Notes: generated by a model from the letters alone, not told the origin. 30,026 nt of DNA from PALSA-894 sp034669145 (GCA_034669145.1 JAXDNY010000019.1:1-30026), one strand, 5' to 3'. Positions 13,916 to 23,613 are shown, counted from the stretch's first letter. Numbers and translations are program-made.

Positions 13916-15618
13916 CGCGGCGGGTCCGTGCGGTAGATTGTGAACGAGAGCGAGCGCCCGCCATTGAAGTTGAACGCGTTCTCCAGCCGCCCGCGCAGGC
14001 GATAGCGCAATCCGATCTGCTCGGCGCGCTGCGCGAAGGCGCGGTCGTGTCGCGCCTCGATAATCGCGTAACGGCAGTCGCCGCCACGCAGGATGTCGGC
14101 CGCGGTCGAGCCATCGACGAGGCGCGTGCGCGTTCCGTGCAGGAAGACGAGGCTCGGTTCATGGAAGCCTGCAGATGCAATGACCGGGTCGGGGCAATCG
14201 GCATCGCGGACAAAATCGGTGAGCGCTCCACTGGGGAAGATCGGCCGCATCAGCGGCATCGCAACGCCAAGGGTTGCGATCGTCATGAACAACATGCCGA
14301 GCGAAGCGCGCAGCAGCGAACGCTCCGCGCCCTCCACATCATACAGGCGCCAGGCGTAGAAGCCGAAGATCAGGCCCACCGCACCGAACGGCCAGGCGAG
14401 CCACGCGAACTGGCCGCGCATGTAAACCACCAGCCAGACCGCCGCAGCCGGAATCACCGCGGCGAAGAACGGCCACATCACGGTGAAGCGGGTCAGATGC
14501 GGATTGTTCGACAGGACGCGCTTCTCGATCGCCCAGGCGATCAGGATCGCGACCGCCGGATAAAGCGGCAGCACGTAATGCGGCAGCTTGGTCATGACCA
14601 GCTCGAAGACGATCCAGCACGGCACGATCCACGCCAGCAGGAAGCGCAGCGGCGGGTCGGCGCGGTGACGCCACACCGCAGGCGCCGCGACCGCGGCCAA
14701 GGGCGCGGCCGGCCAGAAGGTGAGCCAGAACAACAGCAGGTAATAGCCGGGTGGCGCGCCGTGAGTTTCCTGCCCCTTGAAGATCTTGGCGAACAGGTCC
14801 TGCCCGACCGATTCCTGCAGGAAGCTGTCGCCAGCGCGCCCCATGATGGCGACGAACCACGGCAGTACCAGCACAAGAACCCACAACACGCCGACCAACG
14901 GCCGAAGCCTCATCAGCCACCGCCCGGAGCGATCCGCGATGATGAGAAACAGCGCCGCGAGGCCCACCACCATCAGGATCAGCGGACCTTTGAGCAAAAT
15001 GCCGCCCGCCAGCGCGGTCCACAGGACCAGCGCGTGGCTCCATGGGATGTCGCGCCCGGTCGATTGCGTGAGATACGCGCGCGCCATCACGCCCATCGCG
15101 GCGACGCTGCACATCAGCAGCACAGCGTCGGTCTTGGCGAGCCGCGCCTCAATGTTGAGCAGCAGGCAGGTCGCCATCATCAGGCCGGCGAGGAAGGCGC
15201 CGCGCCGGGTCACGAATGCCAGCGCCGACCAGTAGGTCAACAGCACCGCGCCGATGGCGCCGATCAGCGACGGCACGCGATAGAGCCGGATGGTCTGGCG
15301 CGCGTTCGGCACGCCGACCGCTTCGGCGGCGCGCACCACACCGGCCTGCAGCCAGTAGATGCCGACCGGTTTCTTGTAACGGACCTCGTCCTGGAAGCGG
15401 ATGTCGATGTAGTCGCCGCTCTCGATCATCTGCTTGGTCGCCTGCGCGAAGCGCGCTTCGTCGCGGTCGACCGGCGGAATGTTGAAGAAGCCCGGCAGGA
15501 ACGAGACGAGCGCGACGAAAACGAGGACCGCGACCGCGCGCGCATGCGACGCGGTCGCCTGTGCGAACAGCGCGCCGATATCCTTGGTCAGCGATTTCGG
15601 CGCGAGCCGCGCGATCAT
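13912..15618 (-). CDS. ArnT-like lipid-linked sugar glycosyltransferase (GT83/PMT superfamily)
   Basis: A 568-residue polytopic membrane enzyme with about 12 helices. The first periplasmic loop has the ArnT/PMT family signature PPVDRDEARFAQATKQM (catalytic acidic pair in DRDEARFA) and RYKKPVGIYWLQ, followed by RLYRVPS. A C-terminal soluble part with a predicted mixed fold follows. ArnT-like enzymes take a sugar from undecaprenyl phosphate in the periplasm and attach it to lipid A or another membrane lipid; rhizobial relatives (RgtA/B/C) add galacturonic acid. The ATG at 15618 is preferred over an in-frame TTG at 15672; the ribosome site GGCGGGG is close to the ATG. First gene of the four-gene operon. 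The acceptor and sugar cannot be read from sequence. Confidence 0.9.
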   Translation of the reverse strand: MIARLAPKSLTKDIGALFAQATASHARAVAVLVFVALVSFLPGFFNIPPVDRDEARFAQATKQMIESGDYIDIRFQDEVRYKKPVGIYWLQAGVVRAAEAVGVPNARQTIRLYRVPSLIGAIGAVLLTYWSALAFVTRRGAFLAGLMMATCLLLNIEARLAKTDAVLLMCSVAAMGVMARAYLTQSTGRDIPWSHALVLWTALAGGILLKGPLILMVVGLAALFLIIADRSGRWLMRLRPLVGVLWVLVLVLPWFVAIMGRAGDSFLQESVGQDLFAKIFKGQETHGAPPGYYLLLFWLTFWPAAPLAAVAAPAVWRHRADPPLRFLLAWIVPCWIVFELVMTKLPHYVLPLYPAVAILIAWAIEKRVLSNNPHLTRFTVMWPFFAAVIPAAAVWLVVYMRGQFAWLAWPFGAVGLIFGFYAWRLYDVEGAERSLLRASLGMLFMTIATLGVAMPLMRPIFPSGALTDFVRDADCPDPVIASAGFHEPSLVFLHGTRTRLVDGSTAADILRGGDCRYAIIEARHDRAFAQRAEQIGLRYRLRGRLENAFNFNGGRSLSFTIYRTDPPR

Positions 15619-15730
15619 GTCCCCGCCCGTCACAATTCGGCCGGACACTAGAGGAAATGCGGCGCTTCGCAAAGCCGCGCTAAGTCGCTTGGATCGCTGG
15701 ATTATCCGCTATTTGACGCAACGCTGCACG

Positions 15731-16084
15731 TCACCGCCCGGGCTTCGCTTCGACGCAGCTCCCAGCGCCTGAGACTCTCGCAGCGATGTTCGAAGCGTCT
15801 TTGCTTGTCGTGCCCATTCCGATGAATTCACCGGGGGCCACGTTCCGCGCGCCAGCGTTCACGTGCAACTCGCCCGACGGAAGCCGGTAGACGCACTTCC
15901 AGCGGCAGAGCGCACGAGATGTGGTGCTCGTGTTCGTCAGGACCACCCACGAGGCCCAGGGCCAGTAGCCGCAAATGAGCGTCCCGCCTTTCATGCCTGG
16001 CTCGTATTGCTGCGCCGCGGCCTGCTGCGGCTGGACCACGATCGAACCCGCGACAAGCGCGGCCGCCACCACCAATCGCTTCAT
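15731..16084 (-). CDS. Small secreted cysteine-containing protein of unknown function
   Basis: A 117-residue protein with a clear signal peptide (MKRLVVAAALVAGSIVV, cleavage after AAA or AQ at about residue 24-26). The mature part is about 92 residues with four cysteines (LIC, LCRWKC, GSC), enough for two disulfides, and aromatic-rich stretches (CGYWPWASWVVLTN). I do not recognise the family. The pattern of alternating hydrophobic and Thr/Ser strands suggests a small beta-sandwich. It sits between pbpC (27 bases downstream on the same strand) and the ArnT-like gene, so it may share envelope biology with either, but no function can be assigned. Confidence 0.7.
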   Translation of the reverse strand: MKRLVVAAALVAGSIVVQPQQAAAQQYEPGMKGGTLICGYWPWASWVVLTNTSTTSRALCRWKCVYRLPSGELHVNAGARNVAPGEFIGMGTTSKDASNIAARVSGAGSCVEAKPGR

Positions 16085-16111
16085 CTGTGCTCTCCCTTTC
16101 GTTTATTCGGA

Positions 16112-18187
16112 CTATTCAATCCGCACCACAACACTATCCGCCACCCCGCGTGCATCCATCACGGTCAGGCGTGCGAAGCCGGGGCCGTCCGGCGTGAAGA
16201 ACAGCGTGCGCCGTCCGGACTCGGAGGTGCGCGGCACGCCGTTCACCAGCAAAGTCAGCGGCTGCATGCCGCCGGAAATCTTCAGCGCCATCTCGGCACC
16301 CGCGCCCGCAAGTTCGAGCCGCGCACCGTTCGGCGGGAACATGATGCGCGGCGCCGCATCGCCGTTGTCGCCCGCGAGCGTGCCGGGACGAAAGCGCTGC
16401 AACGGCACCGGCAGCCGGTTGTTGGTGGCGAAGATCGCGCCTTTCGGCGCCTTGGCGAGCGCGGCCGGCAATCCGGGGAGCCGCGCGAACGCATCGAACA
16501 GGATCGGCGCCGCGGCGCTGCGGCCGACGAGGCCCGCGACCGGCGCGCCATCCGGACGGCCGACCCACACGCCGATGGTGCGCCGGCCGTCGAAGCCGAC
16601 CGACCATGCGTCGCGGTAGCCGTAGCTCGTGCCGGTCTTGAACGCGATGCGTCCACCGACGGTGTTCTCCGCCGGCGGCGTGCCGAGCATGACGTTGCCG
16701 ACGTACCAGGCGGCGACCGGGTCGAGCAGCCGGCGCGGCGTTGCGGCTTCCAGTACATCGCGCCGCTCGATCAGCGGCACCGTGTTGCCGCCACGCGCGA
16801 GCCCCGCATAGAGCATCGCAAGGTCGGTGAGCGTCACTCCGACGCCGCCGAGGCCCATCGCGAGCCCGGGCACCTCGCCTTTCGGCAGCACCATCCGGCC
16901 GCCCGCATCCGCGAGCCGCGCAGTCAGCCGGTTTGCATGAACCGCGTTGAGCAGCGCGACGGCGGGCACGTTGAGCGACATCTGCAGCGCCTTGCGCACC
17001 GAGACCGTGCCCTGGAAGGTCAAGTCGAAGTTTTCCGGCGCGTAGGTGCCGTAGCGGATCGGGCGATCCTCGATCAGCGTCTCGGGGTGGATCAGTCCGT
17101 CCTCGAAGGCGAGGCCATAGATGAACGGCTTGAGCGTCGAGCCGGGCGAGCGGAGGGCCTGCGTCATGTCGACCTGACCGGCGCGGCGCTCGTCGAAATA
17201 ATCGGCGCCAGCGACCCGCGCGAGCACCTCGCCGGTCGCATGATCGACCGCCACGATGGCAACCGACATGTCGGGTCCAAGTGCGCGGGCGCGCTCGCGC
17301 GCGAGTTCTTCCAGCAGCTTCTGGATAGCGGCGTCGATGGTGAGCGCGACGATCTTGCGTCCTTGCGATGTGCCGATCGCCTGATCGGCCGAATGCGGCG
17401 CAAACATCGGCATCGGGCGGCGGCCGCCATGCACCACCTCATTCTTAGCCAACACGATTTCGTCAGCCGGAATGCGATCGAGCGCGGCCCGGTCGAGCAC
17501 GCGGTCGCGCGCGCGTTGCGCGACCTCCGCCGACCGATCAGGACGGCGGAATTCCGGCGATTGCGGGATCGCAACGAGGAGCGCTGCTTCGCCGAGCGTG
17601 AGCTTTTTCGGCTCCTTGCCGAAATAGGCGTGCGAGGCCGCGCGCGCACCTTCGAGGTTGCCGCCGTATGGCGCCAGGCCCAGATAGAGCGTGAGGATCT
17701 CGTCCTTGCTCAAGCGCTGCTCGAGCTGGATCGCCCGCACCGCCTGACGCAGTTTGGCGAGGAACGTGCGGTCGGTGCGCGGCTCGAGCAGGCGCGCGAC
17801 CTGCATGGTGATGGTCGAGCCGCCGGACACGATGCGGCCATTGGTGGCGAGCTGGAATGCGGCGCGCGCAGTCGCGAGTGGATCGATGCCGCAATGATCG
17901 CGGAAACGCTTATCCTCGTATGCGATCAAAAGATCGAGGTAGCGCGGATCGACATCCTTCACGGTGGCCGGCAGACGCCAGCGCCCGTCGACGGTCGCGT
18001 AGGGGCGCAACAGCACGCCGTTGCGGTCGACCACGACGGTGGAGAATTCGAGGCTTTCACCGAGGGGGACGGGGCCGAGGGAGTAGACCCAGGCTGCGCC
18101 CGCGGCGGTCACTAGCGATGCGACGACCGCGAGTGCAACGGCGGCGGCGCGAGTGCGCCGCCGCAGCTTTGATGGAACGTCGCTCAC
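16112..18187 (-). CDS. pbpC: Penicillin-binding protein 1C (bifunctional peptidoglycan synthase)
   Basis: A 691-residue class A-type penicillin-binding protein. An N-terminal membrane anchor (about 14-36) precedes the GT51 glycosyltransferase domain with Glu91 in AYEDKRF and SGGSTITMQ (121-129). The transpeptidase has SxxK as Ser350-Thr-Leu-Lys353, SLN (404-406) and KTG (517-519). A C-terminal BiPBP_C beta domain covers about residues 600-691. All catalytic motifs are intact, so both glycan polymerisation and crosslinking are possible in the periplasm. I chose the GTG start at 18187: it gives a normal PbpC N-terminus and overlaps the alpha-2-macroglobulin stop as GTGA; the frame stays open upstream to 18415 inside that gene, but that stretch is not coding in this frame. 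Pairing with a macroglobulin gene is the standard pbpC-yfhM arrangement. Confidence 0.94.
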   Translation of the reverse strand: MSDVPSKLRRRTRAAAVALAVVASLVTAAGAAWVYSLGPVPLGESLEFSTVVVDRNGVLLRPYATVDGRWRLPATVKDVDPRYLDLLIAYEDKRFRDHCGIDPLATARAAFQLATNGRIVSGGSTITMQVARLLEPRTDRTFLAKLRQAVRAIQLEQRLSKDEILTLYLGLAPYGGNLEGARAASHAYFGKEPKKLTLGEAALLVAIPQSPEFRRPDRSAEVAQRARDRVLDRAALDRIPADEIVLAKNEVVHGGRRPMPMFAPHSADQAIGTSQGRKIVALTIDAAIQKLLEELARERARALGPDMSVAIVAVDHATGEVLARVAGADYFDERRAGQVDMTQALRSPGSTLKPFIYGLAFEDGLIHPETLIEDRPIRYGTYAPENFDLTFQGTVSVRKALQMSLNVPAVALLNAVHANRLTARLADAGGRMVLPKGEVPGLAMGLGGVGVTLTDLAMLYAGLARGGNTVPLIERRDVLEAATPRRLLDPVAAWYVGNVMLGTPPAENTVGGRIAFKTGTSYGYRDAWSVGFDGRRTIGVWVGRPDGAPVAGLVGRSAAAPILFDAFARLPGLPAALAKAPKGAIFATNNRLPVPLQRFRPGTLAGDNGDAAPRIMFPPNGARLELAGAGAEMALKISGGMQPLTLLVNGVPRTSESGRRTLFFTPDGPGFARLTVMDARGVADSVVVRIE

Positions 18188-21100
18188 TTCGCGGCCTCGA
18201 TCTCCACCGTACCGACGCCGGTGCGGCCGAAGCGGTCGGGACGATACATGTCCTCGACGTAAGCCTGCGGCAGCACGTATTTGCCGGGCGACACCGCGCG
18301 CACCACGTAGGCGACCGTGAACACCGCCTTGTCGCCGCTCGCGCGGTCGAACGCCGCGGTAAAGCGGTCGTCGCGGAATTCGGAGTGCGTCGGGTCCTTG
18401 GCGTCCTCGATCCACGACAGCGTGCCGGTGTCACCCGATGACACCAGCCGCGGGTTGTCGATCTCGAAGCCGGCCGGGAGATAATCCGCGATGATGATGC
18501 GGCCGAACGTCGGCCGGCCTTCGGTGATCTTGAGCACCACGGCGAAGCGCTCATTCTGCTTCACCTTGGCGATCTCGGCGCGCTCGCCATCGAGCGTGTA
18601 ATAGAGCCGCTCGATCGAGAAGCCCTTGTCGGCGGCCGGCTCCGGCGTCACCGGCGCACCGATAACCGACACCACCGCCTGCACGGCGTTGTCCCCGTTG
18701 TTGGTGACCTTGACCGGGCCACCGGCAAGGTCGCTCGCGCGGAAGCTGCGATAGAGCGGCCCGCGCCGCGTCTCGCCCGCAACATCCAGCGCCATCCCGG
18801 CGGTATCGCGCGCGAGCGCGCGAGCAGCCAGCACCATCCAGGCGTTCTCCTGCGTGGAGGTGTAAGGCGTGAGCGCGCGCGCCGCCTCGATCCGCTCGAC
18901 TGCTTTCAGGATCGCCGGACGCGGCGCATTTCCTTCGGAAGCGAGCGCCACGAAGGCGGAGGCATCGCGCAGCGACGAGCCGTAGTCGGTGCGGCCGAAT
19001 TCGAGCTTCGGCTGCGGCGCGATGTCGTCCAGCGCCGCATTGTAGACGCGCTCGGCGCGGGTCTTGTCGCCGAGCATGCCGAGCGCCGCGGCAAGCTGCG
19101 CCTTCGAGATCGGCGTCTTGAGCGCATCGAGCCGCGTGTCGGCGAGATAGCGCAGATCGCCGAGCGGGGCTGTGCCGTTGCGCGCGAGCACGTAATACAC
19201 GTACGCGAGATCGCTGCCGCCTTCCTTGGCGGGATCGGTCTGGCTCACGTGATTGCGCAAATGATCCAGCGCGAGGCGGAACGCGACGTCGGGCACCGCG
19301 AAGTTGCGCTCGCGCGCCCGCGTCAGGAAGTCCGTCACGTAGGCATCCAGCCACATGTCGTTGCCGCCCGGACCCCACAGGCCGAACGAGCCATTCGAGC
19401 CTTGACGTGCAAGCAGCCGCTCGATCGCGTCGCGGATGCGCTGGTCGATCGCGACATCGAGCGAGAGATGAGATTCGCTCGCGAGCTCGTTGACGTAGAG
19501 CAGCGGCAGCGCGCGGCTCGTCGTCTGTTCGGAACAGCCGAACGGATAGCGGTCGAGCGCCTTGAGCAGCGCCGCGACATCGAGCGCGGTCGAGGGACCG
19601 ACCGACACCTGCACACCGCCGGTGCCTGGCACCAGATCGGCGAACAGGTCGTTCGAGATGCTGATGCTCTCGTTCTTGGCGATCGGCCGCACCGTGCGGC
19701 GCGTGAGGATTTGCGTCGCGGGCTTTGCGGCCAGCGTATAGCTGCGCTGCATGTCGAAGCCGTTCGGCCCCGTGACCCGCACCGCCACGTTGCCGATGCC
19801 GACCGCGGTCGCGTTGATCGGCAGGCTGACGCCGGTGCGCTGCTTGCCGCCAAGGCGAATGGTCTGGCTCCCCTGCCCGACCTGCAACGGCCCATCGGTC
19901 TGCACGTTGATCGCGTAATCGCCGGACGGTCCTTCGACATTGTCGAGGTCGAGCCGGACGGTGCCGCGGTCGCCGGTGAGCAGGAAGCGCGGCAAAGTCG
20001 CCGTGAGCACGACCGGATCGCGCACCGTCACGTCGCCCGAGGCCTTGCCGACTTTGTCCTTGGACCAGGCGACCGCCATCACGCGCACAGTTCCGGCGAA
20101 CGACGGAATGTCGAACAGCACTTCGGCCCAGCCGTCCGACTTCACGGTCACGATGCCGGAGTAAAGCGCGAGCGGCAGCTGTGTCGGCGGCGTGCCGCCA
20201 AGCGAAGCGCCTGCGCCGTCGCCGCCGGTCCGGATCGTGCCGCGTGTGCCCTGCATGCCGTCGAGCAGCTGACCGTAGAGGTCGCGCAGCTCGGCCGTGA
20301 GGCGGCGCTGGCCGAGATAATAGTCATCCGGTGCCGGCGGTTTGTAATTGGTGAGATTGAGAATGCCGACATCGACCGCCGCGACGACGACCCTCGCCTC
20401 TTCGCCGGAGTTGAGCCCGTTGATCTTCATCGGCACGCGCAGCGGACCGTTCGGACGCATCAGGCTCGGCAGCGGCATCTCCAAGGCGAGCGTGCGCGCC
20501 TTGCGGTCCACCGAGAACCATTGCAGGCCGATGGCACGGCCCGGCATGCGGCTTGCGGCTTCATCGAGCGGACGGCGCAACGTGGCCACAACGTAAGCGC
20601 CCGAACCCCAGTCGCGGCCGACGGTGAGCGGAATGCGCGCGGTGCCAGCCTGCACGTCGGCGGTCGTGGTGGAGTGAAGCTTGTCGCCGACGACATTGAG
20701 CGTGATCTTGCCGGCGGTGCGCGCCGTGACCGCAACGGTCATCGTTTCACCGGCAGCATATTCGGACTTGTCGAGCGCGATTTCGAGAAGGTCCGGCGTG
20801 TCGGCGGAGGCGTCAGAGTAGAAGCCGGCGTCGAATGTGACGGACGTGGGCGGAATGCTGCGGTCGTCGCTCGCGATATCGAGGCGGTAGCGGCCCCAGG
20901 TGACTGGCAGCGAGACGCGGCCCGGCTTGTCGGTGGCGACATCGATGCGGCCGTCGGCCATGCGCTTCGTACTTTTGACCGGCTCGTACTCCCAGCGGCC
21001 GTCGCGGCGATAATACTGATAGCGCCGCTCGATCTTGAGCAGTTCGTAGCGCAATCCGGACGCCGCAAGCTGCTTGCCGTCCGGCGCTGCCACAATCACG

Positions 21101-23400
21101 TCGAAGCCGGCGTTCTCGCCTTCGCCGAGCGACTTGCCGGAGAACAGCGGCTTGATGCCGATCATCGTGGCGGTGGGCGTGATCGGGAGCGTCAGGTTGC
21201 GCTCGACGGCGCGGCCGCCGGATTCGACCAGCCGCACCGTGATCTGCGCTTCGAGCGGACGCGAGGTCGCCGGCATCTTGTCGAGCGTGACGGTGAACTT
21301 CGCCTTGCCGTCGTCGTCGGTCGTGGGAAGATCTTCGAGCGCGGTCTGCTCGCTCTTCACCGCGTCCTCATCGTCGTTGACGCCGAACTTGTAGCTGGCG
21401 AATCCCGGACGCGTGTCCGCCGCCTTGATCTTCATCTCGCCTTCGAGATCGAGATTTGATGCGGGCGCCCCATAGAGGAAGCGGCCGTCCACGGTGACTT
21501 CGGCCGGTGCATCCTTGGACAGCTTGCCGGTCGGCGACGCGAGATCGAACTCCATGCGATCCGGCACGTAGTCTTCGACCAGGAAGCTGGTCGAGCCGAC
21601 GGACGGACCTTTCGGATCGGTGTAGGCGCGCACCCGGTAGGTGCCGGTTGGCGCCGCCGAGATCATCGGAAACGAGAGCGAACGCCCGCCGATGCCCATG
21701 TCTTGGACGACCGTGCGGCGGTATTCGACGCCGTCGGGGCGATCGACCACCAAAGTCATCGGCACGCCGGTGACGACGGCGCCCTGTGCGTCGCGCAGCA
21801 GCGAGGTCAGATGCACGGTTTCGCCGGTGCGGTAGACGCCGCGTTCCGCATAAACGAAGGCATCGAGCCCGGCCGTGACCGTGCGGCCCGCGACGCCGCG
21901 GTCGGTCAGATCGAACGCCGGACCTTTCAGACTGAGGAATGCGTAGTCGCCCTTGCCGTCCGCGATCAGCATGGCGGGCGCCAACCCGCCCTCCCCGCGC
22001 GCGAGCCCGGCTTCGAACTTGGCAAAACCCGCCGCATCGGTGGTGCGCGCGGCAAGCACTTCGTTGTTGCGCGCGATCAGGCGGATTTCGATTCCGGCTT
22101 TCGCGTCCGTCGTCGCGAGCGAATTGAGGAAGACGTTGATGCCGTCATTGCCCGAGAACGCGGTGAGACCGAGGTCGGAAACGATGAACCATTGCGTGGC
22201 GAGCTGGCCGTAATCCTCCTCGCGCGGGCGGCCTTCCGCCTCCGCGGTCATCACGTAGACGCCGGGCTTCAGGTCTCCGATCGCCTGATCGATCGGGAAT
22301 GCGGTCGTGACATCGGCGTTGAGCACCGGGTCGATCTTCAGCTCGCCTTCCCAGGCGAGCGCGCCGCTTTCGTTGGCAAGCTTGCGGCGGTCGTAGGTGC
22401 TGATGTTGCGCTGGAAGTCGCTGCCCAGCACCGTGTCGATCAGGTTGCGGTCGCCGACACGGTGGATTTGCACCTTCACGGCCGGCGTATTGACGCTGAC
22501 CACCGGAATGCCGCGCTGGCCGGTGCGCGGCAGCACGTAGGCCTTTCCGGTGAAGCGCACATAGGGGCTGCGGTCGCGCACATAGATGTTGTAGTCGGCC
22601 GACTTCTGCAGCGTTTCCTTCACGGTCGACGGCAGGCCAGCGCGCAGCTTGATCGAATAGCGCTCGCCGTGCTTCAGCCCTTCGACGCAAAGCTGCTTTT
22701 CTTCGGTGGTGAGCGCCGGCTTGTCCTGCCCTTCAAGCGCGACGAAGGGGAAGAAATCCGTGCGCTTGCCGGGCAGATCCTCGGAGAACTGAAAGCAGGC
22801 GCGTGGGCTCGCCGCATCGGCATCCACCGAGTAATCGAGAATCCGGAAACCGTGCTGATCGCGCAGCTGCTCATAGCTCTGCCGCACGTCGGCCACTTCG
22901 CGCAGATCGAGCGCGAACCGGTACGCATCGAGCGCCGGACGCCACAGCTTGCGCTCGGCAAATGTGCGCCCGAGGAGCACGAGCGCGTCCGCTTCCTCGC
23001 CGGCATTGCCGGAGCGCTGATACCCGATGTAGGCGGCGGTGGCGGCCCGTTCGAGGAAGTTGGTGCGCTCGCGGTCGTCGGTCGCACGGATCTGCAGGAT
23101 GGCGCGCGACAGGCGCAGCCAGTTGCCGGCTTCGCGCGGCGCGACCGAGACGATCTGCGCCAGCGTCTGCATCCCGGCGCGGAAATCGCGCTTCGCGAAG
23201 GCGGCTTCCGCCTCGCTGCGCAGGGTTGCGACGGGCTTTGCGACCTGTCCGGATTCGGTCTTGATCTGGGTTTCGAGGCGGACCGCGCTGTCGGCAAGGT
23301 CGGATCGCTGGAATGGCTTGTCGGCGGCGGATGCGGTGAAAGAGAAGAAGAAGAAGGCGACGAGCGCGGCGGCAAAGCCGGCGCGGACTGACGCGAGCAT
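18184..23400 (-). CDS. Bacterial alpha-2-macroglobulin (YfhM-like, thioester-containing)
   Basis: A 1738-residue periplasmic macroglobulin-like protease trap. The start at 23400 (MLASVRAGF) has GGGAGG nine bases upstream and opens a signal peptide with a run of Phe (about residues 1-26, cleavage after ASA). There is no lipobox cysteine, unlike the E. coli lipoprotein, so it is probably soluble. Residues about 60-185 look like TPR-type helical repeats. Then come multiple MG beta-sandwich domains (MG2 type near VYRTGETVHLTSLLRDAQG), a bait-region/A2M segment, and the thioester motif CSEQ with Cys1289 and Gln1292 (GCSEQTTSRALPLLY) in an alpha-helical toroid, then a receptor-binding-like C-terminal domain. 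It is thought to trap foreign proteases that breach the outer membrane, while PbpC repairs the wall. The GTGA overlap couples it to pbpC. Confidence 0.94.
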   Translation of the reverse strand: MLASVRAGFAAALVAFFFFSFTASAADKPFQRSDLADSAVRLETQIKTESGQVAKPVATLRSEAEAAFAKRDFRAGMQTLAQIVSVAPREAGNWLRLSRAILQIRATDDRERTNFLERAATAAYIGYQRSGNAGEEADALVLLGRTFAERKLWRPALDAYRFALDLREVADVRQSYEQLRDQHGFRILDYSVDADAASPRACFQFSEDLPGKRTDFFPFVALEGQDKPALTTEEKQLCVEGLKHGERYSIKLRAGLPSTVKETLQKSADYNIYVRDRSPYVRFTGKAYVLPRTGQRGIPVVSVNTPAVKVQIHRVGDRNLIDTVLGSDFQRNISTYDRRKLANESGALAWEGELKIDPVLNADVTTAFPIDQAIGDLKPGVYVMTAEAEGRPREEDYGQLATQWFIVSDLGLTAFSGNDGINVFLNSLATTDAKAGIEIRLIARNNEVLAARTTDAAGFAKFEAGLARGEGGLAPAMLIADGKGDYAFLSLKGPAFDLTDRGVAGRTVTAGLDAFVYAERGVYRTGETVHLTSLLRDAQGAVVTGVPMTLVVDRPDGVEYRRTVVQDMGIGGRSLSFPMISAAPTGTYRVRAYTDPKGPSVGSTSFLVEDYVPDRMEFDLASPTGKLSKDAPAEVTVDGRFLYGAPASNLDLEGEMKIKAADTRPGFASYKFGVNDDEDAVKSEQTALEDLPTTDDDGKAKFTVTLDKMPATSRPLEAQITVRLVESGGRAVERNLTLPITPTATMIGIKPLFSGKSLGEGENAGFDVIVAAPDGKQLAASGLRYELLKIERRYQYYRRDGRWEYEPVKSTKRMADGRIDVATDKPGRVSLPVTWGRYRLDIASDDRSIPPTSVTFDAGFYSDASADTPDLLEIALDKSEYAAGETMTVAVTARTAGKITLNVVGDKLHSTTTADVQAGTARIPLTVGRDWGSGAYVVATLRRPLDEAASRMPGRAIGLQWFSVDRKARTLALEMPLPSLMRPNGPLRVPMKINGLNSGEEARVVVAAVDVGILNLTNYKPPAPDDYYLGQRRLTAELRDLYGQLLDGMQGTRGTIRTGGDGAGASLGGTPPTQLPLALYSGIVTVKSDGWAEVLFDIPSFAGTVRVMAVAWSKDKVGKASGDVTVRDPVVLTATLPRFLLTGDRGTVRLDLDNVEGPSGDYAINVQTDGPLQVGQGSQTIRLGGKQRTGVSLPINATAVGIGNVAVRVTGPNGFDMQRSYTLAAKPATQILTRRTVRPIAKNESISISNDLFADLVPGTGGVQVSVGPSTALDVAALLKALDRYPFGCSEQTTSRALPLLYVNELASESHLSLDVAIDQRIRDAIERLLARQGSNGSFGLWGPGGNDMWLDAYVTDFLTRARERNFAVPDVAFRLALDHLRNHVSQTDPAKEGGSDLAYVYYVLARNGTAPLGDLRYLADTRLDALKTPISKAQLAAALGMLGDKTRAERVYNAALDDIAPQPKLEFGRTDYGSSLRDASAFVALASEGNAPRPAILKAVERIEAARALTPYTSTQENAWMVLAARALARDTAGMALDVAGETRRGPLYRSFRASDLAGGPVKVTNNGDNAVQAVVSVIGAPVTPEPAADKGFSIERLYYTLDGERAEIAKVKQNERFAVVLKITEGRPTFGRIIIADYLPAGFEIDNPRLVSSGDTGTLSWIEDAKDPTHSEFRDDRFTAAFDRASGDKAVFTVAYVVRAVSPGKYVLPQAYVEDMYRPDRFGRTGVGTVEIEAAK

Positions 23401-23613
23401 CGAGGAGACCTCCCTGAACCCCAATTGCCGGGGCCGTGCACCACTTCCACCTGACTCGCAGAATTGTCCAGCAATCATGTCCCAATGATGACTGGATGTT
23501 CATCGACGCGAAAAAATGTTTGCGTGAAGAGCAGTTGTGTCCCGCAGCGTGTAGCCCGCATGAGCGCAGCGACATGCGGGGACCTGCCCCGGGTATCGCT
23601 TCGCTCACCCGGG
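23401..23613. other. Intergenic region upstream of the macroglobulin gene
   Basis: This 213-bp gap holds the ribosome site of the macroglobulin gene (near 23410), presumably its promoter (none clear by eye), and the palindromic repeat at 23551-23617. No additional gene is supported. Confidence 0.5.

Noticed and set aside
18188..18415. Upstream extension of the PbpC frame inside the macroglobulin gene
   Set aside because: The sequence is shadow of the macroglobulin C-terminus; the GTG at 18187 overlaps the preceding stop in the usual coupled fashion.
13813..23391. Very long open frames opposite the ArnT-like, pbpC and macroglobulin genes (for example 13813-15651, 15863-18115, 19249-21459 and 21703-23391 on plus)
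   Set aside because: They are antisense shadows of GC-rich genes: Arg/His/Asp-rich composition, no family motifs and no ribosome sites, while the opposite strand encodes complete known proteins.
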